A stretch of 64,000 nt of DNA from Streptomyces griseoruber (GTDB taxonomy: Bacteria > Actinomycetota > Actinomycetes > Streptomycetales > Streptomycetaceae). The notes below the pieces were generated by a model. The model ran no database searches. It saw only the letters and a program-made list of their open reading frames with translations, and was not told the DNA's origin. Position numbers and translations under genes: made by a program. Every line of letters starts with the position of its first letter. Within the stretch, counting starts at the first letter, position 1. Positions 51,883-59,543 of the stretch are shown one piece after another. The stretch is taken from positions 26,697 through 90,696 of the forward strand of contig NZ_KQ948772.1 of NCBI RefSeq assembly GCF_001514205.1. Reading direction: 5' to 3'.

Positions 51883-52856
51883 ACGGCGGCCTCCCGGCGG
51901 ATGCGGGCCCGCAGGTCGGCGAGACCGGTCCGCAGCTGCTGCAACGGCGTCGGCGGCAGGGAGCGGGTGGCGCCCCGGGCGTAGTACCGCTCGACGTAGA
52001 ACTGGACGACGGAGACGAGGCTGGTCAGGATCAGGTACCAGACGGTGACGACCAGCAGCAGCGACACGATGTCGCCGGGGTACGTGGCGCCCATGGTCTG
52101 CGCGGTGCCGAACAGGTCGAGCAGCGACACGTAGAACACCAGCGAGGTGGACTTGACCAGGCCGATGAGCTGGTTGACGTAGTTCGGGACGATCGAGCGC
52201 AGGGCCTGCGGGAAGACGATCCGGCGGAACTGGTAGCCCTTGGGCAGGCCGAGCGCGGCGGCCGCCTCGTGCTGGCCCTGGTCCACGGAGAGGATGCCGC
52301 CGCGGACCACTTCGGCGGCGTAGGCGGCCTCGTTGAGGCTGAGGCCGACGACCGCGATCACCATGTCGGTGGCGAGCCGTGACTCGTCGAAGGTGAAGAA
52401 CGCGGGGCCGAAGGGGACGCCCACGCTGAGCGTCTGGTACAGGGCGCTGAAGTTGTACAGGAACAGCAGGACGACGATCAGCGGGATGGAGCGCAGCGCC
52501 CAGACGTAGGTCCAGCTGACGGCCCGCAGCACCGGGCTCTTCGAGAGTCGGGCGAGGGCGAGCAGGATTCCGCCGAGCAGGCCCAACACCGCACTGTAGG
52601 CGGTGACTTCGAGGGTGATGAGCAGTCCGTCGAGGATCACGGGACGCAGGAACCAGTAGCCGAAGCGGTCCCACTGGTAGAACGGGTTGGACACCAGGCC
52701 GTGCACGAACTGGGCCACCAGGACCAGCACCACGGCGGTGGCGATCCAGCGTCCCGGGCGGCGCAGTGGCTGAACGCGCTGTGCGGTGAGCTTCTCTGAC
52801 GGGGTGTCGGCGGCGGGTACCTCGGCGAGGGTCACGGCGCCTGGGGGTTCACTCAT
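51879..52856 (-). CDS. Amino-acid ABC transporter permease
   Basis: 325 residues. Several helices with the HisMQ-type loop EAAAALGLPKGYQFRRIVFP and the ALRSIPLIVVLLFLYNF segment. The ~35-residue hydrophilic N-terminus and Arg-rich C-terminus are cytosolic. First structural gene after the SAM-IV-like riboswitch and the leader peptide at 53028-53186. Homodimeric permease is likely, since no second permease gene is present. Confidence 0.9.
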   Translation of the reverse strand: MSEPPGAVTLAEVPAADTPSEKLTAQRVQPLRRPGRWIATAVVLVLVAQFVHGLVSNPFYQWDRFGYWFLRPVILDGLLITLEVTAYSAVLGLLGGILLALARLSKSPVLRAVSWTYVWALRSIPLIVVLLFLYNFSALYQTLSVGVPFGPAFFTFDESRLATDMVIAVVGLSLNEAAYAAEVVRGGILSVDQGQHEAAAALGLPKGYQFRRIVFPQALRSIVPNYVNQLIGLVKSTSLVFYVSLLDLFGTAQTMGATYPGDIVSLLLVVTVWYLILTSLVSVVQFYVERYYARGATRSLPPTPLQQLRTGLADLRARIRREAAV

Positions 52857-52972
52857 GGTGGGCTCCGGCGGGAGTCGGGCACCCCGGATCGACGCAGCCG
52901 TGATGAGCCGCTGGGGATCAGCGCGCGGCGCACGGATGCGTACGAGGGAACCGGGGTGGGGCGGTGGGCGGC

Positions 52973-52990
52973 ACACCGCTCGGGCGGTGT
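52973..52990 (-). terminator. Short attenuator-type hairpin between leader peptide and permease
   Basis: ACACCGC and GCGGTGT flank a 4-nt loop (perfect 7-bp stem), 38 bp beyond the leader-peptide stop. It could be the terminating or masking arm of an attenuation switch. No T-run; low certainty. Confidence 0.35.
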
Positions 52991-53027
52991 TCGTCAGGAA
53001 CGCGGGGGCGGGGCGAAGGAAGAGAGG

Positions 53028-53186
53028 TCAGCCCCGACAGCGGGCACGGCCCGGTGCGGTACACAGTGCGCTGTTCACGCGGAGCAGATCGACGGCGCGG
53101 TTGGCGGCGAACAGGTTCGACAGGTTCGCGTACGGCTGTACGCAGCCCTGGGGACGGCGTGCCGCCGTCCTGGGAGCTGCGTACAT
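53028..53186 (-). CDS. Leader peptide (up to 52 aa) ending in the AVDLLRVNSALC segment
   Basis: ORF of 52 codons from ATG 53186 (weak ribosome site). Residues ~31-50 read AVDLLRVNSALC and then TAPGRARC, the same RV-x-x-ALC pattern as the other small ORFs in the island. Contains three Cys codons, two of them TGT. It lies between a SAM-IV-like riboswitch and the amino-acid ABC permease. Start uncertain; the conserved part is the last ~25 codons. Confidence 0.65.
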   Translation of the reverse strand: MYAAPRTAARRPQGCVQPYANLSNLFAANRAVDLLRVNSALCTAPGRARCRG

Positions 53187-53244
53187 CTCGTCACCATCAC
53201 TGTTCCGGCCCTGTGGGCCTCGCGCTTACCGAAACGTCATCCGG

Positions 53245-53328
53245 TCCGGTCGTCACCTGGGGCACCCCACCGCGGAGCGAGGGTTGCCGGTCAGCCAGCC
53301 AGGGCTTGTCGCTGACGCTCATGACCGT
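53245..53328 (-). promoter_or_regulatory. SAM-IV-like riboswitch (SAM sensing)
   Basis: Minus-strand transcript begins GGTCATGAG (from 53326), runs through a GACAAGCCC/CTGGC hairpin, then CCGGCAACCCTC, then CGCGGTGGGGTGCC, and closes with GTGACGACC. This order and these conserved blocks match the actinobacterial SAM-IV aptamer. It would sense S-adenosylmethionine and reduce expression of the downstream leader peptide and cystine-type transporter when methionine/SAM is ample. Identified by eye; covariance search would settle it. Confidence 0.8.
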
Positions 53329-53338
53329 TCTACCTACA

Positions 53339-53369
53339 AGTAAGGCAGTTGACCGATCAAATGTCAACG
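53339..53369 (-). promoter_or_regulatory. Promoter and palindrome before the SAM-IV-like riboswitch
   Basis: Leftward TTGACA (53367-53362) and CTTACT (53344-53339) with a 17-bp spacer place a start just before the riboswitch. GTTGAC-N9-GTCAAC (53369-53349) overlaps the -35 region and could be a repressor site. Confidence 0.55.
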
Positions 53370-53391
53370 GCCGTCCGAGGGGTGGACCGGC

Positions 53392-54288
53392 TCAGGGCCG
53401 GTTGACCTGCGAAGGAAGGCTGTTTCCGTCCGCCGCATGGGCTGCCCAGTCCAGAATCTGGACAGCGGACCCGGCGGCCTCCAGGCCCTGGCAACGGGCG
53501 TGATGGCGGCGGGCGATGCCGTCCAGGTCGAGGTGCGCACCGAAGGCCGGGTGGGCGGCCAGCCGGCGGGCGTAGGCCCACAGGGCGGGGTGTCCGGCGA
53601 CACGGCGCACGGCGTCGGCGTCGAGGTGGTGCCGGTGCACGGTGTCCAGCCGGACCAGCGCCACCCACAACTCGACGTCGGCGGCCGTGATCTGATCGCT
53701 GATCAGATACGGCTGTACGCCGAGCCCTTGCTCCAGCACGCCGAGCGTGGCGAGCAGCGTCTCGAGCGCGGCGGCCCGCCCGGCGGCGTCGGCGCCCGCG
53801 TCCCCGGCACACTGGGCCGCCTGCTCGATGCCCTGGGCGCACATCCGCTCCACGGCCTCGATCTCCGACTCCGAGCCGCACGGGTACAGCACGGCCCGGC
53901 CGCCGGCGAACCTCCGGGCGAGGTCGCGGGCGATGTCGGGGCCGTGGGTGGAGACGATCCGCCCCGACCAGTCGTCACTGAGCACCGGCGCGAGAGCCGG
54001 GCCGGTGTAGCGGTGGGCACTGGCGTCGTAGAGCGGGCGCAGTTGCGTATGACCGCCGTCGGGACAGTCGGGGACGGCGGGCAGGAAGGTCACCGGACAG
54101 GCCCGGTCGAGGCCGAGGAGGGCGTGGGTGACGGCGATGCGCAGCCCGTCCGGGTCGGCGGTGGACAGATGGAGCCGGTAGCGGCGCGGCACGGCGTAGT
54201 GCCCGCTGCGCGCGTCCCGTCCGATGCGGCCCCGGAAGGCGGGGGCGGGACGGACGGACGGGTGGGCGGCCAGCGGTGTGACGGACAT
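53392..54288 (-). CDS. Glutathionyl/mycothiol-hydroquinone-reductase-like GST-family protein
   Basis: 298 residues. The C-terminal half matches the all-helical domain of Xi-class GSTs (YLISDQITAADVELWVALVRLD), and LSDDWSGRIVSTHGPDIARDL is the diagnostic linker region. The N-terminal half contains DRACPVTF where the family has a catalytic CPW; the Trp is missing and the alignment is uncertain. Streptomyces use mycothiol, so a mycothiol-linked dehalogenase or quinone reductase is possible. Behind its own leader-peptide ORF (54433-54555). Confidence 0.75.
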   Translation of the reverse strand: MSVTPLAAHPSVRPAPAFRGRIGRDARSGHYAVPRRYRLHLSTADPDGLRIAVTHALLGLDRACPVTFLPAVPDCPDGGHTQLRPLYDASAHRYTGPALAPVLSDDWSGRIVSTHGPDIARDLARRFAGGRAVLYPCGSESEIEAVERMCAQGIEQAAQCAGDAGADAAGRAAALETLLATLGVLEQGLGVQPYLISDQITAADVELWVALVRLDTVHRHHLDADAVRRVAGHPALWAYARRLAAHPAFGAHLDLDGIARRHHARCQGLEAAGSAVQILDWAAHAADGNSLPSQVNRP

Positions 54289-54432
54289 GACTCTCCCCGA
54301 GGGCGGGCGCACGGGCGGACGTGCGCGCGGCGGATGCGGCGGCGAAAAGGGAGACGGCCCTCGTCCACACACGCGGGACGGGGCGGTGTCCGGCAGACAC
54401 CGCCGCACGGTCCGGCGCGGGAGGGGCCCGGC

Positions 54433-54555
54433 TCAGCCGTGAAGGCTGATGGCGCTGCAGACGCGCTGCAGGTCGATGTGACGGCGGGAGGTGAGAAGGG
54501 GCGACGACCAGGTCGTGCGGCTTGTGCGGCCGGTGGCCGGATGCAGGCGCCCCAT
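54433..54555 (-). CDS. Leader peptide (40 aa) RRHIDLQRVCSAIS
   Basis: ATG 54555 with AGGTAGGG upstream; 40 residues ending SRRHIDLQRVCSAISLHG. Same HIDLQRV core as the ORF at 49023, with the Cys (TGC) moved inside the motif. Sits 144 bp before the GST-like gene. A TTGACG on the minus strand lies ~100 bp upstream as a possible -35. Confidence 0.75.
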   Translation of the reverse strand: MGRLHPATGRTSRTTWSSPLLTSRRHIDLQRVCSAISLHG

Positions 54556-54656
54556 GTTTCCCTACCTGTTCACTAGGATTCCCAGATCGAGTGTCGATCC
54601 ACCCCCGGCGGACGTCAAGGGGGCGTCCACCAGGTGAGTACGGCGGGTGAGACGGA

Positions 54657-54977
54657 TCAGTCCGAGGCGGGCAGCGCCTTGGGCGCCTTGACGGTCAGCG
54701 GCTGTCCTCCGTAGGTCAGGGATCCCGCGCCGGAGGCGGTGCAGAGGAGTTCGAGGGTGTCGTCGGCGTCGACGTACCGCTTGCCGATGAGGGTGCCGGG
54801 TGTCGTCGTGGCGGGCGGCGCGGCCGGCGCCTGCCCGGCGGGGACCATCGGGATGCCGCCGCACTCGATGGGGCGGGCCGCGTCCGCGGGGGCCCGGATG
54901 ACGATCACCCGGGTGGTGCCGGTCGCCGAGGCGAGCTGGTCACCGGGGTGCGGGGCCGGTCCGGGGGAGGTCGCCAT
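54657..54977 (-). CDS. Small conserved hypothetical protein
   Basis: 106 residues from ATG 54977 (AAGGAG ahead). Pro/Ala-rich N-terminus, then GTTRVIVIRAPADAARPIEC, the central GKRYVDADDTLELLCTASGA and a hydrophilic end. No family recognised. The start overlaps the end of the membrane-protein gene by 38 bp, so it is the last gene of the Liv operon. A role linked to the transported acid is a guess. Confidence 0.6.
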   Translation of the reverse strand: MATSPGPAPHPGDQLASATGTTRVIVIRAPADAARPIECGGIPMVPAGQAPAAPPATTTPGTLIGKRYVDADDTLELLCTASGAGSLTYGGQPLTVKAPKALPASD

Positions 54978-55473
54978 GGCTCGGTTCTCCTTCGGGTACG
55001 GAGGCGGGTGCGGGAGCGGGTGCGGGTGCGGGAGCGGGTGTGGGTGTGGGTGTGGACGCGGGTGCGGGAGCGGGTGCGAGGTCGGCTGCGATGTCGGGTG
55101 CGGGGGCGGGGCCGGTCAGGCGCTCCCCCAGCCGGTCCAGGTCGTAGGACTGACGGGCCAGCCAGAAGCGCAGGAAGCCGGTGAGGGAGTAGCGCAGGAA
55201 GAGCGCGCCGCCCACCACCGCGGCGGTGACCCCGCCGAGGCCGAGGGCGAGGGCGTCGCCCTGGCCGAGGCCGGAGTCGGTGGCGTGGGCGAGCGGGAAG
55301 GCGAGCCCGCCGAGGACCAGGCCGGCGCACATCAGCAGTCCGCCGAGGCGCAGCCAGAGGGCGGCGCGGGCGGCGGCCGGATCGGGGATCCGCAGGGCGG
55401 CGAGTTCCCGGACGAACCGCTCGGCCCGGTCGGCGGGCGGCCCCGGCACGGAGGTCACGGAGGTGGTGGTCAT
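54940..55473 (-). CDS. Small membrane protein with Ala-Pro repeat tail
   Basis: 177 residues from ATG 55473. Two transmembrane helices (about residues 47-70 and 85-105), then a basic segment and a ~50-residue tail of AP/TP dipeptide repeats (DNA ~54998-55110, hexamer repeats). No known domain. Downstream of livF in the same direction; unknown function, possibly a transporter accessory. Confidence 0.6.
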   Translation of the reverse strand: MTTTSVTSVPGPPADRAERFVRELAALRIPDPAAARAALWLRLGGLLMCAGLVLGGLAFPLAHATDSGLGQGDALALGLGGVTAAVVGGALFLRYSLTGFLRFWLARQSYDLDRLGERLTGPAPAPDIAADLAPAPAPASTPTPTPAPAPAPAPAPASVPEGEPSHGDLPRTGPAPR

Positions 55474-55514
55474 CTGGCACTCCTCAACTGGCTGAACTGA
55501 CTCAACCGGCTCAG

Positions 55515-55555
55515 CGGGCTGACCGGGCTGACCGGGCTGACCGGGCTGACCGGGC
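55515..55555. repeat. 9-bp tandem repeat, about 4.6 copies
   Basis: CGGGCTGAC is repeated exactly four times (55515-55550) plus CGGGC, in the short gap between livF and the membrane-protein gene. Similar degenerate units continue to 55490. Probably a slippage-generated tract. Confidence 0.85.
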
Positions 55556-55564
55556 ACAGCGGAC

Positions 55565-56269
55565 TCATGTGGCGCTCCCCAGGTAGTACGACGACAGCTC
55601 GGCGTGCAGGGAGCTGTCCGGATGTCCCTGCCACTGGACACGGCCGCGGACGAGGACGGCGGCGTGGTCGGCGATCTTCAGTACGGCGGTGGCGAACTGT
55701 TCGACGACAAGGACCGCGACGCCCTGCCGGGCGATCCCGGCGACGCGTTCGTACAGCTCGGCGACGACCAGCGGGGCAAGGCCCATGGAGAGTTCGTCGA
55801 GGAGCAGGACGGCCGGGTCGGTGGCCAGGCCCCGGGCGAGGGCGAGCATCTGCTGCTCGCCGCCGGAGAGGGTGCCCGCGTGCTGGGTGCGGCGCCGGCC
55901 GAGGACGGGGAAGCGGGCGTAGGCGCTCTCCTCGATCTCCTCCCGGGTGCGGCCGGTGAAGGTCATCATCAGGAGGTTGTCGCGGACCGAGAGGTTGGGG
56001 AACACGCCCCGGCCCTCGGGGACGAGACAGACCCCGGCGCGGGCGAGGTCACCGGGGCGGATGCCGGTGGCGTCCCGGCCGCCGAGCAGCAGCCGTCCGC
56101 CGCTGGGCGGGTGCACTCCGGAGGCGACCTTCAACACGGTGGTCTTTCCCGCCCCGTTGGGGCCGAGCAGGGCGACCACCTGTCCGGCGGCGACCGAGAG
56201 GTCCACACCGTGCAGCACGGTGATGCCGTTGTACGCGGCGCGGACGCCCGCGAGTTCCAGCAGGCTCAT
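55565..56269 (-). CDS. livF: Branched-chain amino-acid-type ABC transporter ATPase LivF
   Basis: 234 residues. Walker A LLGPNGAGKTTVLK, LVPEGRGVFPNLSV, signature TLSGGEQQMLALARGL, Walker B VLLLDELSMGLAPL: LivF class. ATG overlaps the livG stop (4 bp). In this position beside acyl-CoA dehydrogenases, the transporter more likely imports a carboxylate than leucine. Confidence 0.92.
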   Translation of the reverse strand: MSLLELAGVRAAYNGITVLHGVDLSVAAGQVVALLGPNGAGKTTVLKVASGVHPPSGGRLLLGGRDATGIRPGDLARAGVCLVPEGRGVFPNLSVRDNLLMMTFTGRTREEIEESAYARFPVLGRRRTQHAGTLSGGEQQMLALARGLATDPAVLLLDELSMGLAPLVVAELYERVAGIARQGVAVLVVEQFATAVLKIADHAAVLVRGRVQWQGHPDSSLHAELSSYYLGSAT

Positions 56270-56976
56270 GCTTCCCCCAGGTAGGCCGCCAGCACCGTCT
56301 CGTCGCGCTGGATCAGGGCGGGCGGGCCGCAGGCCACGACGTGCCCGAGGTCGAGGACGTACACCTCGTCGCAGACGCTCATCACCAGGGACATGTCGTG
56401 CTCGACCAGGAGGACGGCGGTGCCGTCGGCGGCGAGCGAGCGCAGCAGCGCGGCGAACCGTTCGGTCTCCTCGGCGTCCTGGCCGGCGGCGGGCTCGTCG
56501 AGGAGCAGGACGCGCGGCCGCAGGACGAGGGCGCGGCCGACCTCGACGAGCCGGGCGACGCCGGTGGGCAGGGCGTCGGCCGGGTCCTCGGCGAGGGCGG
56601 TCAGCCCGAGCCGGTCGAGGACGGCGTCGGCGGTCCGTGCGGCGTGGCGGCGCCCGGGGCCGAGTTCGGCGGCGACGAGGAGGTTGTCGCGGACGGAGAG
56701 CCGACCGAAGAGTTCCAGGTGCTGGAAGGTGCGGGACATACCGCGCCGGGCGCGCCGGGCGGGCCCCTCGCGGGTGATGTCCCGGCCGTCCAGCCGGACC
56801 CGGCCGGTCCGGGGGCGGCGCAGCCCGGAGACGACGTCGAACAGGGTGCTCTTTCCCGCCCCGTTGGGCCCGATGAGCCCGGTGACCCGGCCGGCCTCGG
56901 CGGTCAGGGACACGGAGTCGAGGGCCCGGCGTCCGCCGAAGGCGACGGTCACCCCCTCAGCCCGCAGCAGTGGCAC
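56266..56976 (-). CDS. livG: Branched-chain amino-acid-type ABC transporter ATPase LivG
   Basis: 236 residues. Walker A LIGPNGAGKSTLFD, TFQHLELFGRLSV, Walker B VLLLDEPAAGQDAEE, H-loop LLVEHDMSLV as in LivG. The signature motif is altered: where LSxGxQ is expected the sequence reads LPTGVARLVEVGRAL, a form seen in carboxylate-transport LivG relatives. Its start lies inside the end of the permease gene. Confidence 0.9.
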   Translation of the reverse strand: MPLLRAEGVTVAFGGRRALDSVSLTAEAGRVTGLIGPNGAGKSTLFDVVSGLRRPRTGRVRLDGRDITREGPARRARRGMSRTFQHLELFGRLSVRDNLLVAAELGPGRRHAARTADAVLDRLGLTALAEDPADALPTGVARLVEVGRALVLRPRVLLLDEPAAGQDAEETERFAALLRSLAADGTAVLLVEHDMSLVMSVCDEVYVLDLGHVVACGPPALIQRDETVLAAYLGEA

Positions 56977-59065
56977 GGCTCAGCACCTCCCCGTCCTCGG
57001 GCCGCCAGGGGCGGCGCACTCCCCACCACTCGGGCGGCGTCTCCACGGTCCCCTGCCGACGGGCGGCGGCCCGGATGCGCGGGGCCGTGGCCGCGACGAG
57101 GGCGACGGCGAGCAGCAGCCACCCGTTCACCGCGTCCAGTGCCGCGAGCAGCCAGCATCCGGCGAGCACCACGCCCGCCGCGCCGAGCAGCAGCCGGTCC
57201 CGGGCCGGCGGCGCCCACTCGGCGCGCAGTCGGGTGATGACCCCGCTGGGGCTGTGGGCGAGTCCCATGCCGGCCAGGGCGATGAGCAGGGCCGACAGGT
57301 CCTGGGCCCAGGTGCCGAGTTCCCCGAGCAGCTGGGTGGGGACGACGAACGCGACTCCGGTGAAGAGACCGGCGCCGACCGAGCCCAGTCCGGCGATGAC
57401 CGCGATCAGGAAGAGCGGCAGCCCGGCGACGAGGTTGAACTGGTCGGCGGTGACGGTCTGCAGCTGCATGCCGTACAGGGCCCCGCCCAGCCCCGCGATG
57501 CCGGCGGACAGGGCGAAGACGGCGACCTTCGCGCCGAGGAGCCGGCCGCCGAGGGTGGCGTAGGCGGCCTCGCTGTCGCGCAGCGCGATCAGCCGGCGCC
57601 CGAACCGGCCCCGGCGCAGCGCGACCACCCCGAGCGAGGCGAGGCCGAGACAGACCGCGGCCAGCAGCAGGAGCTGGGCCGGGCTGGTCAGGTGCAGTCC
57701 GAACAGGTCGGGGCCGGTGACGGTCACCGAGCCCTGGTCGAACAGGGCGATGCGCACCCCGAGGACGTCGAACGCGGGCAGGGTGAAGATCCAGCGGTCG
57801 AGGATCACGGCGAACGCGGTGGTGCCGAGGGCGAGGTAGATCCCGGACAGCCGCAGCGCCGGTACGGCGACGAGCGCGCCGACGGCCGCGGCGACCAGCA
57901 CGGCGGCCGGCAGCGCCCACGGCTCACCGTGTGCCCCGAGGTGCCCCCAGACCACCGCGCCGATCCCGGCGATGGACATCTGGCACAGGGAGACCTGCCC
58001 GGCGAACCCGGCGAGCGGGACATAGGACAGGGCGACGACACCGAGGGCGAAGACCGTGCCGTACGGGACGAGGGAGTCCTCGGCGAGGACGGTGACGAGG
58101 ACCAGGGCGAGGCCGGGGATCGCGGCCGCCAGGATCAGGGCGCCGCGCCGGCCGGGCAGCGGGACGGGGACCAGGCGCCGGTCCCGGCCGCGCAGCCGGC
58201 GGTGCGGGAAGGCGAGCAGGGCGAGGAGGAGGAGCAGGGCGGGGGCGGCCAGACGCAGTCCGGGGAGGTAGTCGTTCTGCGGGAGGTAGCCGGCGAGATA
58301 GGCCTCCAGCAGGCCGACGACGACCGCGCCGAGGAAGGTGAACGGGAGGCTGCGCAGCCGGCCGAAGACGGCGGCGGTGTAGGCGCTGACGATGAGCAGG
58401 GAGAGCTGCTGGGCGTCGAGCGCGACGGCCGGCGCGATGAGGATGCCGCCGACGGCGGCGAGCTGGATGCCGAGCACCCAGGCGAGCCGTCCGGCCCGCA
58501 GCGGATCGGCGCCGGTGAGTCCGGCGAGCGCCCGGTCGTCGACGCAGGCGCGCATCTCGGTGCCGGCGCGGGTGCGGTGCAGCAGGAACCACAGGCCGGC
58601 GGCGACCGCGACGGCGACCGCCGTGGTGACGGCCTGGTGCCAGGTGACGGCGGCCGGGCCGAGCCGCAGCGCGGGGCGGTCGGCGAAGAAGGGGGTGAGG
58701 GGACGGGCGGTGTTGGGGTCCCAGACCCAGCGGGCCAGCGCGATGCACCCGGTGAGCAGGGCGACCGTCATGACCAGGCGTTCCGCCTCGCCGAGCGCCT
58801 GCACCGGGCGCATCAGCACCCGCTCGACGAGGAGGCCGAAGGCGGGCGCGAGGACGAGGAGGACGGCGGCGAGCGCGAGCGGCACCGGCCAGCGCCAGCC
58901 GACGGCCAGCTGCCAGTAGGCGAAGGCCGCGAGCATCCCGGCCGCGCCGTGGGCGAAGTTGAAGACACCGGCCGTGGTGTGGGTGAGCACCAGGCCGCTG
59001 CCGATCACGGCGTAGATCGCGGCGGTACTCAGGCCGACCACCGTGAAGGCCAGGAACTGATCCAT
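56957..59065 (-). CDS. Fused LivH-LivM ABC transporter permease
   Basis: 702 residues. Residues 1-~290 match LivH (LAFTVVGLSTAAIYAVIGSG, TTAGVFNFAHGAAGMLAAF). Residues ~310-620 match LivM (LSYVPLAGFAGQVSLCQMSI, RRGRFGRRLIALRDSEAAYA). Both membrane subunits are thus one polypeptide. A hydrophobic C-terminal extension of ~80 residues follows. No periplasmic binding protein gene lies in this operon. ATG 59065 overlaps the region of the opposite-strand gene's promoter. Confidence 0.9.
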   Translation of the reverse strand: MDQFLAFTVVGLSTAAIYAVIGSGLVLTHTTAGVFNFAHGAAGMLAAFAYWQLAVGWRWPVPLALAAVLLVLAPAFGLLVERVLMRPVQALGEAERLVMTVALLTGCIALARWVWDPNTARPLTPFFADRPALRLGPAAVTWHQAVTTAVAVAVAAGLWFLLHRTRAGTEMRACVDDRALAGLTGADPLRAGRLAWVLGIQLAAVGGILIAPAVALDAQQLSLLIVSAYTAAVFGRLRSLPFTFLGAVVVGLLEAYLAGYLPQNDYLPGLRLAAPALLLLLALLAFPHRRLRGRDRRLVPVPLPGRRGALILAAAIPGLALVLVTVLAEDSLVPYGTVFALGVVALSYVPLAGFAGQVSLCQMSIAGIGAVVWGHLGAHGEPWALPAAVLVAAAVGALVAVPALRLSGIYLALGTTAFAVILDRWIFTLPAFDVLGVRIALFDQGSVTVTGPDLFGLHLTSPAQLLLLAAVCLGLASLGVVALRRGRFGRRLIALRDSEAAYATLGGRLLGAKVAVFALSAGIAGLGGALYGMQLQTVTADQFNLVAGLPLFLIAVIAGLGSVGAGLFTGVAFVVPTQLLGELGTWAQDLSALLIALAGMGLAHSPSGVITRLRAEWAPPARDRLLLGAAGVVLAGCWLLAALDAVNGWLLLAVALVAATAPRIRAAARRQGTVETPPEWWGVRRPWRPEDGEVLSRATAAG

Positions 59066-59079
59066 GACTGGAAACTATC

Positions 59080-59096
59080 TTCTCACTATTGGAGAA
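59080..59096. promoter_or_regulatory. Inverted repeat in the liv/oxidoreductase divergent promoter
   Basis: TTCTC-N7-GAGAA in an AT-rich patch between the permease ATG and the rightward TTG start at 59124. TGGAGAAT within it recurs at 59513-59520 upstream of the next gene, suggesting one regulator for both. Confidence 0.5.
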
Positions 59097-59123
59097 TCAA
59101 CCATTCGGACAGAGGGAGGTTCC

Positions 59124-59543
59124 TTGACCGGGGCACGGAAGCGCGGCGCCGCGATCGCGAGGGACACCGCGGAGGTCGACGCGTTCCTGCGCGCCCAGCC
59201 GGTCTGCCGGGTCGCCGTCACGGCGTCCGACGGCCATCCGCACCTCAGCCCGCCGTGGTTCGTCGGGGACGGGACGGCGCTGTGGCTCAACTCGCCGGTG
59301 CGCAGCCGCCGCTGGGCCGACGTGGTGAAACAGGGCCGGATCGCGGTCGTGGTGGACGAGGGCGGACCCGACTTCCTGGAGCTGCGCGGGGTGGAGCCGC
59401 GCGGGGGCGGCACGGGTGGCTGCGGCCGGTCCCGGAGGAGGTGGTCGGCTGGGACTTCGGCAAGCTGCGGCGTTGACGGGCGGCACCGGACATGGAAACG
59501 TGATACTCGTTCTGGAGAATATGATTCTCGGGAGGCCTCTTGA
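59124..59543 (+). pseudogene. Disrupted pyridoxamine-5'-phosphate-oxidase-like flavoprotein
   Basis: TTG 59124 after GGGAGG. Residues 1-~85 are a good split-barrel start: AEVDAFLRAQPVCRVAVTAS, HPHLSPPWFVGDGTALWLN, DFLELRGVE. Then the frame turns into low-complexity Arg/Gly/Ser and stops at 59543. The expected C-terminus (HGWLRPVPEEVVGWDFGKLR) is present just ahead but in another frame, ending at 59476. About 30-40 residues of the normal middle are also missing. An internal deletion plus frameshift is the simplest reading. The family binds F420 or FMN; the product is probably inactive. Confidence 0.7.
59515..59529. promoter_or_regulatory. GAGAAT-N3-ATTCTC operator candidate
   Basis: Perfect 6-3-6 palindrome immediately before the ribosome site of the SnoaL-like gene and in an AT-rich patch, as expected for a TetR-type repressor. 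Shares TGGAGAAT with the 59080 region. Confidence 0.6.

Noticed and set aside
54998..55110. GC-rich hexamer repeats as a mobile element end or origin
   Set aside because: They encode an Ala-Pro tail in the membrane protein and have no inverted ends or target duplications.
56393..59476. A 1027-codon plus-strand frame opposite the Liv operon
   Set aside because: Antisense of livG and the fused permease. Only its last ~20 codons (C-terminus of the broken flavoprotein) are meaningful.
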